The notes beneath the pieces were generated by a model, which was given only the letters and a program-made list of their open reading frames with translations, had not been told where the DNA came from and searched no databases. Of a stretch of DNA of 6,632 nt, positions 1 through 4,576 are shown piece by piece (the first letter of the stretch is position 1; each line of letters opens with the position of its first letter). The position numbers were made by a program, and so were the translations under genes. Source of the DNA: JAYXXU01 sp049301135 (GTDB lineage Bacteria; Pseudomonadota; Gammaproteobacteria; Pseudomonadales; Moraxellaceae); assembly GCA_049301135.1 (NCBI GenBank), contig JBAQKP010000321.1, positions 1 through 6,632 on the forward strand. Direction: 5' to 3'.

Positions 1-632
1 GGACTGACCTGTTGCAGTAGTGTTTGGTGAACCAGTGTCCATTCCGAGTCTACTTGCGATTTTCTAGTCAGAATATATTTAAATTGATTAGGCGTAAAAT
101 CTGGCCCACGATCCTCTCCGCCAAATTTAAGATCAGCGTAATCCCAGCCAATCACTTCAAATTTCAAAGGGTTAATCATTTTGATGCTTTCAATCGAAGT
201 TACATTAAACTCAACGTCACCTTTTCCAAAATCGTTGTCTTCCAAAAAATAATTGTATTTTGGTTTATAAAAAATTATGTTTTTTAATAAGTTGTCAGTG
301 ATAACCACGAATGGCTTATCGGCATTGCCACGCTCTATTTGCGTCAGATAGTGTTGATACATGGCTTTCCCTGAATAACAGCGAACTTGACCTTGCCACC
401 ACACATAATAACGTCTAAAACCAAAGTCTTCCTGACCGACTAAAAAAACTTCATTCAAAGAAGTTTTTTTAGTCGCGTTTGTTTCAAGCGTGGAATTACA
501 GGTTGTTGCTTCTGCATATTTTTTTGCAACTGCCAAAACCTGCATTTTTTCCGCATCTGCCGATGTTACGCTGCCATATACAGCTTGAACATGTGCAGCC
601 AGCAACAGCACCGTCAATGTAACTCTGATCAT
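1..632 (-). CDS. Exported protein of unknown function, C-terminus beyond the left edge
   Basis: The reverse strand is open from an ATG at 632 to the window edge (210 codons, no stop), so the gene is partial at its 3' end. A good ribosome binding site (GAGG at 643-640, 7 bases before the ATG) supports the start. The product begins with a classic Sec signal peptide (MIRVTLTVLLLAAHVQA, cleavage probably after A17 or G20), so it should act in the periplasm or outside the cell. The mature part has two early cysteines (C45 and C85) that could form a disulfide, a hydrophilic body rich in aromatic residues, and no domain I recognise. It follows topA after 90 bases in the same direction and may be co-transcribed with it. 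The coding sequence contains a perfect 15-bp inverted repeat, listed separately. The reading frame is well supported. The function is unknown. Confidence 0.8.
   Translation of the reverse strand, partial: MIRVTLTVLLLAAHVQAVYGSVTSADAEKMQVLAVAKKYAEATTCNSTLETNATKKTSLNEVFLVGQEDFGFRRYYVWWQGQVRCYSGKAMYQHYLTQIERGNADKPFVVITDNLLKNIIFYKPKYNYFLEDNDFGKGDVEFNVTSIESIKMINPLKFEVIGWDYADLKFGGEDRGPDFTPNQFKYILTRKSQVDSEWTLVHQTLLQQVS
438..474. repeat. Perfect 15-bp inverted repeat inside a coding region
   Basis: GACTAAAAAAACTTC (438-452) is followed by a 7-base spacer and its exact reverse complement (460-474). In the mRNA of the leftward exported-protein gene this gives a 15-bp, A/U-rich hairpin. It encodes the stretch around TKKTSLNEVFLV at about residues 54-65. 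The 3' arm ends in a run of seven U, so it looks like an AU-rich intragenic pause or terminator, but it lacks a GC-rich stem. Confidence 0.7.
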
Positions 633-700
633 GATGTTACCTCACTTGTTTGCTAGACACGAAGCTTAGTTTGATGTGACAGCGTTGCTTTCCTTCTCAC

Positions 701-726
701 ATGATTTGCGTCAACGCAAAAATCAT
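701..726. other. Imperfect stem-loop overlapping the topA stop codon
   Basis: On the reverse strand, ATGATTT-TT-GCG, a TTGA loop and CGC-AAATCAT form a stem of about 10 bp with two bulged T residues. The topA stop codon (725-723) lies in one arm. No T-tract follows on the topA strand, so it is not a clear intrinsic terminator. It may protect the 3' end or attenuate transcription into the next gene. Confidence 0.3.
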
Positions 727-2717
727 TTGTCTGTCAAAACCGGCTTTCCTTTCGTGTCAGCGTAGGTTTTTTTACAGACCGGATAGCCTGAGCAGCCCCA
801 AAAAAACTGGTCGGTTTTTTTGGATGCTTTTTTGCTCTCCCGCCTGATGAGACCTGACCCACAAGCAGTACAGGAATGCTGACTTACCTCGCGCTTAACT
901 TTCTCACCCGGTGCACCATCAACATCTGGTAATGTTGTTTTGCATTGAGGGTGATCAGTACATCCCCAGAACTTACTATCTTTTAAATCAACCAGACGCA
1001 TTGCCGACCCGCAAGCGGGACATGGATGCTTTGGTTTGATCTCCTTGCTGTCTTCAAAACGCCGCAACTCAGCTTGTAGCAACTGCCAAAATTCACTCAT
1101 GTTAGTCGTATATTTCGCTTGTTTTTTAGCAAGTTTGTCTAAGGTCTCCTCCATGTCTCGTGTGTATTCATAACCTAGAAATTCAAAATTTCCGATCAGA
1201 AAGCTGATTAACCTTTCGCCCACATCTGTTGCATGAAGCTGTCGCTTTTCCTCACTCACATAGCCTCGATCGTGCAGGGTCTTGAGAATTTGTACATACG
1301 TTGAAGGTCTTCCTATTCCCTTAGCTTCCAGCTCCTTCGTCAAACTCGCTTCTGTGTAACGGTCAGGTGCTTTGGTTCTTTTTTTGGCCACCACACCCTG
1401 ATAGGCTTTTTTCTCCTCACCTTGTTGTAGCTTGGGGATGGCATTCTCAGGCCATGTGTCTGAAATCTCTTCTGTTTGGTCATTTGCCATCAGCCCCAAC
1501 CATCCTGGATGCGTTAATTGCCTAGACTTACCAAAAAACTGAATGGTTTGTTGATTGAGCTGCTGTTCAGCCTTCACTTGCACAACCGCATATTCTGCAT
1601 TTGCCATTTGGCAAGCAATGGCTCTAACTCGGATCATTTCATACAGTTGTTGTTCTAGGTCATCACCAACCTTTGCAATCTCCACATGAGTAGGTCTGAT
1701 GGCTTCATGCGCTTCTTGGGCATTTTCTTTAGCGTTCCACACTCGCGGCTTACTAGACATGGAAAGACCATTTTGGTGGCCATACGCCATGATCTCGGCA
1801 ATCGCTTCTTCTGAAAGATTGGGCGAGTCGGTTCGCATATAGCTAATATGCCCGCCCTCATATAGTTTCTGAGCAAGTTCCATCGTTTTTTGTGGCTTGA
1901 TTTTCAATGCCACACTTGCTGCTTGCTGTAGTGTTGATGTCGTAAATGGTGGTGGTGGTGCTCGGTTTTGAATTTTTTTTTCGTATTCCGTTATGTTGAC
2001 AACACGGATGTTACTGACAGATGAGGCAAGCTCGCTGTCCATAACGTAATTGCTTTGCGGTAAATATTTTTTTAACCACGCTTGTGTGTCCCACTCTAAA
2101 AACCATTTGTCAGTTGGTTTGTCGGGATGATGAAACCACAGCATCACCCCAAAATGATCCGTTGGTTTAAATTTACGAATAGCCTGCTCTCGCTCTACTA
2201 GCAACCGTAATGCGGGCGATTGTACACGTCCAGCCGACAGTCGCTCTCCTGTTTTTTTCTGTAGTAGCGGGCTAACTGTAAATCCCACAGCTCGATCCAA
2301 TAGCCGTCGCATTTGTTGGGCTGCAACCAAATGCATATCTAAACTTCGTGGCTGTTGAATTGCTCTTTTAATTGCAGATTCAGTAATTTCCCCAAACGTA
2401 ATCCTTATTGGTTTTTCAATGGCCAGCGCATCTTTTAAATGCCATGCAATTGCCTCACCTTCTCTATCGGGATCGGTCGCCAGATAAACGTGTTTCGCAT
2501 TTTTAATGACCCGAGATAGTTTAGCTAAAGTTTCTTTTCCCCGTTCTGTAGCCACATATTGTGCTTTAAAATCAGGTGGCGAGAAACCTAGATCATGATC
2601 TGGCAAGTCTCTGACGTGCCCAAAACTTGCATAAACTTTATAGTCAGCGCCAAGAATACTCTCGATTTTTTTAATCTTACCCGGCGATTCAACGATAATA
2701 ATATTGTCAGCCATCAT
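723..2717 (-). CDS. topA: DNA topoisomerase I (type IA), element-borne
   Basis: Type IA topoisomerase: it relaxes negative supercoils by cutting one strand through a 5'-phosphotyrosine. The N-terminal Toprim domain is clear: IIIVESPGKIKKIE with E10, then the metal-binding DPDREGEAIAW with D82, D84 and E86. The conserved AGRVQSPALRLLVERE lies at 162-177. The catalytic tyrosine is Y293 in ISYMRTDS, followed by R295. GIGRPSTYVQIL also matches the family. The C-terminus carries two four-cysteine zinc fingers (C566/C569/C586/C592 and C616/C619/C642/C648). At 664 residues it is shorter than the roughly 865-residue E. coli chromosomal enzyme, mainly for lack of C-terminal repeats. Two tandem ATG codons (2717 and 2714) could each start it. 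The KfrB-like gene ends 12 bases upstream, so the two are one operon. Its setting beside transfer genes suggests a plasmid or ICE accessory enzyme acting in replication, transfer or supercoiling control, which is inference. Confidence 0.96.
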   Translation of the reverse strand: MMADNIIIVESPGKIKKIESILGADYKVYASFGHVRDLPDHDLGFSPPDFKAQYVATERGKETLAKLSRVIKNAKHVYLATDPDREGEAIAWHLKDALAIEKPIRITFGEITESAIKRAIQQPRSLDMHLVAAQQMRRLLDRAVGFTVSPLLQKKTGERLSAGRVQSPALRLLVEREQAIRKFKPTDHFGVMLWFHHPDKPTDKWFLEWDTQAWLKKYLPQSNYVMDSELASSVSNIRVVNITEYEKKIQNRAPPPPFTTSTLQQAASVALKIKPQKTMELAQKLYEGGHISYMRTDSPNLSEEAIAEIMAYGHQNGLSMSSKPRVWNAKENAQEAHEAIRPTHVEIAKVGDDLEQQLYEMIRVRAIACQMANAEYAVVQVKAEQQLNQQTIQFFGKSRQLTHPGWLGLMANDQTEEISDTWPENAIPKLQQGEEKKAYQGVVAKKRTKAPDRYTEASLTKELEAKGIGRPSTYVQILKTLHDRGYVSEEKRQLHATDVGERLISFLIGNFEFLGYEYTRDMEETLDKLAKKQAKYTTNMSEFWQLLQAELRRFEDSKEIKPKHPCPACGSAMRLVDLKDSKFWGCTDHPQCKTTLPDVDGAPGEKVKREVSQHSCTACGSGLIRRESKKASKKTDQFFWGCSGYPVCKKTYADTKGKPVLTDK

Positions 2718-2729
2718 TCAATCACTCTG

Positions 2730-3080
2730 TCAGTTAAAACCCATTTCTCGATTCCGATCAATCTCTCGATCCTGTACTTTACTTGGATTATTGATACTAT
2801 GTCCTGTTGCTCTATCATATTGCATCTGAATATCTTGCCCAATAGAAATATTATTGATTTCAATGTTCTCTCTTCTATATTGTACAGCGATACGATTGCT
2901 TATTTTGACCAAGAACCCTGATTCGTTGATAGCAATAATTTTTCCACTAAAATCCACTTTCAGAAGAGCAGCGTCGCGTAATATCAGCCTGTGCTCCAGA
3001 GCAATCTCTTTAAAATCAACGCTTATACCATCACTGGTCGCGGTGCTTGAAGCTTGATCTTGATGTTTTTTTTTAGACAT
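2730..3080 (-). CDS. Small KfrB-like plasmid protein
   Basis: A 116-residue, hydrophilic, cytoplasmic protein. I start it at ATG 3080; the GTG directly before it at 3083 is an alternative giving one extra residue. A lysine-rich N-terminus (MSKKKHQDQ) is followed by a predicted beta-rich core at about residues 40-95. There, GKIIAINESGFLVKIS, IAVQYRRENI and IGQDIQMQYDRATG match my memory of the pattern of the KfrB domain: a G-K-[IV] strand, a 'vqki' strand, then 'vGq.v.i.Y..g.g'. KfrB domains occur in plasmid proteins near partition, primase or relaxase functions. The tail is charged (QDREIDRNREMGFN). It lies 13 bases after the lipoprotein stop and 12 bases before topA, so the three genes form a tight operon. 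The assignment rests on pattern recall, so a neutral label of 'hypothetical plasmid protein' is the fallback. Confidence 0.75.
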   Translation of the reverse strand: MSKKKHQDQASSTATSDGISVDFKEIALEHRLILRDAALLKVDFSGKIIAINESGFLVKISNRIAVQYRRENIEINNISIGQDIQMQYDRATGHSINNPSKVQDREIDRNREMGFN

Positions 3081-3093
3081 CACTAAGTCTCAA

Positions 3094-3249
3094 CTATTTT
3101 GCCTTGCAATTACTGCAAGTAATTGAGGTAACAGCACTATACTTACCCGCCTTGAAGCCTGTATCGCCGTGCGGTTGTATCTCTTGTACATAATGCTTTT
3201 GACATCCAAGCAATACAAGTGCCGTTCCAAGCATAAACAAAAATTTCAT
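3094..3249 (-). CDS. 51-residue lipoprotein, VirB7-sized
   Basis: A short gene easily missed by length-filtered gene calling. ATG at 3249 is preceded by AGGA at 3260-3257 with a 7-base spacer, and TAG is at 3096-3094. The product starts MKFLFMLGTALVLLGCQKHY: a positively charged N-terminus, a hydrophobic core and a lipobox LLGC with the lipidated cysteine at C16. The mature peptide is only 36 residues and ends in a CxxC pair (C45-S-N-C48) close to the C-terminus. Aspartate is not at +2 (it is Q17), so Lol-dependent transport to the outer membrane would be expected. It is the first gene of the leftward operon with the KfrB-like protein and topA. Tiny lipoproteins of this size occur in conjugation systems (VirB7-type subunits, entry-exclusion lipoproteins) and as lysis or entericidin-type peptides. 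The sequence does not decide between these. Confidence 0.8.
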   Translation of the reverse strand: MKFLFMLGTALVLLGCQKHYVQEIQPHGDTGFKAGKYSAVTSITCSNCKAK

Positions 3250-3344
3250 GAACTCATCCTACTCGGCAAAAAAATAAAAATCATATTGAACATGATGCCA
3301 AAACAATAATATCATAAAGAATATAAATATTTGAGGATTCTTCA
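3250..3344. promoter_or_regulatory. Divergent promoter region with a palindromic operator candidate
   Basis: This AT-rich 95-base gap separates the leftward lipoprotein operon from the rightward secreted-protein gene, so both must start here unless read through. For the + strand, TTGAAC (3286-3291) and TATCAT (3310-3315) with 18 bases between them resemble a sigma-70 promoter. For the - strand, TATGAT (3285-3280) is a possible -10 with a weak TTGTTT 15 bases upstream. An imperfect palindrome, TCATATT-G-AACATGA (3281-3295), overlaps both elements, as expected of an operator controlling both directions. All are read by eye. Confidence 0.4.
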
Positions 3345-3632
3345 ATGAAAGCCATCACTTTTTCTTTAGTGACCCTATTACTCACCCTTACTACAAATGT
3401 TGCTTGGAGCGAGCCTGTTAAGGGCGCAGTCTGTGCGACGGAGTCTAATCTCGTGACTGACCGCACGATTCATCGTGTAAAATTTAGATGTCAGGACGTA
3501 TTTGGTGAAGAAGCGCTCACCGTCAAGGACATCTATCAGCGTGGATGGCGAGTCGTTTCTGTTGTGCCAGCATTTATATCCTCACCCAACCATATCTATC
3601 TGGGTTTAATCATCGAGGAGCAACAACCATGA
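3345..3632 (+). CDS. Small secreted protein of unknown function
   Basis: A 95-residue protein with a clear start: ATG at 3345 with GAGGA at 3333-3337, 7 bases upstream. Residues 1-22 are a signal peptide (MKAITFSLVTLLLTLTTNVAWS, probable cut before E23-P24), giving a mature periplasmic protein of about 73 residues. It has two cysteines (C30 and C49) placed to form a disulfide, and a C-terminal part (YQRGWRVVSVVP, then IYLGLIIEE) that looks like beta strands. I do not recognise the family. The gene overlaps the next one by four bases (ATGA), so the two are translationally coupled and probably work together. They run opposite to the surrounding transfer and topA genes, as a separately regulated two-gene unit. 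Confidence 0.85.
   Translation: MKAITFSLVTLLLTLTTNVAWSEPVKGAVCATESNLVTDRTIHRVKFRCQDVFGEEALTVKDIYQRGWRVVSVVPAFISSPNHIYLGLIIEEQQP
3615..3620 (+). promoter_or_regulatory. Strong ribosome binding site setting the start at 3629
   Basis: GAGGAG lies 8 bases before the ATG at 3629, inside the end of the upstream coding region. It is the best Shine-Dalgarno in the area and shows that the membrane-protein gene starts at 3629, not at the upstream in-frame ATG at 3545. Confidence 0.75.
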
Positions 3633-3871
3633 GCTTGGCTAGAATTTTTGTGGCGTTTGTACCTCTTTCTTGCTTGTTTGTCCTTGGTGGCTCCTCGCTG
3701 GTTGGTCTATGTGCAATCCCGTTGGCGATATTTTGGATTTTATTATTTCTTAAAGTTCCGACTCGCATCCTTAAACTTTTCGGTTTAAGAATTGAGCGTC
3801 AATTCACAGCTACTCCATATACGCCCAATCCTCAACCCCCCAGTATTATCGTTATTGAGTACCGCCACTAA
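3629..3871 (+). CDS. Small two-helix inner-membrane protein
   Basis: An 80-residue protein read from ATG 3629. That start overlaps the preceding stop as ATGA and is served by GAGGAG at 3615-3620. A longer in-frame start at 3545 exists but would put 28 hydrophilic residues inside the neighbour's coding region with no comparable binding site, so I reject it. About residues 5-20 (IFVAFVPLSCLFVLGG) and 24-42 (VGLCAIPLAIFWILLFLK) are two membrane helices in a hairpin. A basic cytoplasmic-type stretch (KVPTRILKLFGLRIER) and a proline-rich tail (TPNPQPP) follow. The two helices and positive-inside charge suggest that both ends are cytoplasmic. Family unknown. Position next to traG makes an entry-exclusion or accessory transfer role conceivable, because entry-exclusion proteins of F and SXT/R391 elements are inner-membrane proteins that act on TraG. 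No sequence signature proves this. Confidence 0.8.
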   Translation: MSLARIFVAFVPLSCLFVLGGSSLVGLCAIPLAIFWILLFLKVPTRILKLFGLRIERQFTATPYTPNPQPPSIIVIEYRH

Positions 3872-3921
3872 GTGCTCAGATCTTAATAACTGTGCCAATC
3901 GGTTGACTCATCTTAGTGGCG
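3863..3921 (+). terminator. Candidate terminator: 10-bp inverted repeat between convergent genes
   Basis: CGCCACTAAG (3863-3872) recurs as its exact reverse complement CTTAGTGGCG (3912-3921), with a 39-base spacer. The left arm covers the stop codon of the membrane-protein gene. The right arm is followed by TTTGGTTTT on the + strand, so it could end rightward transcription just before the 3' end of the lytic transglycosylase gene (stop at 3931-3929). The long spacer makes it an atypical intrinsic terminator. Confidence 0.4.
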
Positions 3922-3928
3922 TTTGGTT

Positions 3929-4576
3929 TTACGGTCTAAATGCATTACTTGCTGTTACATATGCCGCACCATTTTCCAGCTTCTGTGTAACACGTTGCAT
4001 GTAGTTTTCAGCGAGTGTATCTACACCTCTATCGTACAAACTAGCGTTGTTTCTGACAGCATCTTCCTTCTGTGTTAGGTTCATAATCGGTGCTTGTCGA
4101 ACCGTGAGTCCTTTACGTGCAGCAATTGCCATCGCCGCGTTGCCAGTATTATGGAAGCTATATAGTTCAGCCGCTGTGGGTTCTCCAGTAATTCCATATC
4201 GTGCAAAAGCGCGTTTTACATTCTGATAAGAAGCTCCCACATATTCTGCGGTTGCAATTGCGTTAAGCTTTGGATCATATCGTTTTAAATCCAATTGGTT
4301 ATTGCTTAGACCAGCGATAGCCTTCATCTCTGGATGACTCGAACTTCTAACCACTGAACGCCACGTTCCTCTGACAAATTGCCCCAGTCCAGCCGCTCCA
4401 GTGGGTGATGTCGCTTGACTGTTGAATCCTAACGACTCTAAGTACATGAGTCCGGCTAGGTAACGCTGGTCAATGTTATAAAGTTTAGCTGCTTCTTCAA
4501 TATGTGGCTTGGCCTGTTCATATCGGCGCTCTATTTGCGAATTGAGCCTTTGGCTATTTCGATGGTCGCTCCTCAT
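3929..4576 (-). CDS. SLT-type lytic transglycosylase, conjugation-associated
   Basis: Peptidoglycan lytic transglycosylase of the SLT/goose-lysozyme-like fold. It cleaves the MurNAc-GlcNAc bond with formation of 1,6-anhydro-MurNAc, opening the wall for the transfer apparatus. The catalytic glutamate is E47 in MYLESLGFNSQA, followed by the family loop SPTGAAGLGQF (57-67). The later AIATAEYVGASY and LYSFHNTGNAA correspond to the other SLT motifs. The 215-residue length suits a one-domain enzyme. The N-terminus (MRSDHRNSQRLN) is charged, with no signal peptide or lipobox, which is odd for a periplasmic enzyme. The start lies 23 bases inside the end of the traG frame, in the +1 frame. The nearby GGGAG is too close to ATG 4576 to be a good binding site. 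An in-frame stop lies eight codons upstream of the ATG, and the A10 tract falls between them. The sequence fits a domain meant to be joined to TraG, or one exported by another route. Confidence 0.9.
   Translation of the reverse strand: MRSDHRNSQRLNSQIERRYEQAKPHIEEAAKLYNIDQRYLAGLMYLESLGFNSQATSPTGAAGLGQFVRGTWRSVVRSSSHPEMKAIAGLSNNQLDLKRYDPKLNAIATAEYVGASYQNVKRAFARYGITGEPTAAELYSFHNTGNAAMAIAARKGLTVRQAPIMNLTQKEDAVRNNASLYDRGVDTLAENYMQRVTQKLENGAAYVTASNAFRP

Noticed and set aside
24..287. A + strand open frame of 87 codons at the left edge
   Set aside because: It is antisense to the exported-protein gene, which has a signal peptide and a good binding site. The antisense product has no recognisable feature.
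709..714. TTGACG on the reverse strand as a -35 for the exported-protein gene
   Set aside because: No acceptable -10 is found 16-18 bases downstream, and the hexamer is part of the stem-loop at the topA stop.
2595..3057. Two overlapping + strand open frames opposite topA and the KfrB-like gene
   Set aside because: They lie antisense to well-supported genes and have no binding sites.
3281..3466. A - strand open frame of 61 codons across the divergent promoter region
   Set aside because: It overlaps the signal-peptide gene on the other strand and lacks a binding site and protein features.
3545..3628. Longer start for the membrane protein at ATG 3545
   Set aside because: It lies inside the preceding gene, lacks a good binding site and would bury the first helix behind 28 unrelated residues. 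ATG 3629 has GAGGAG and an ATGA overlap.
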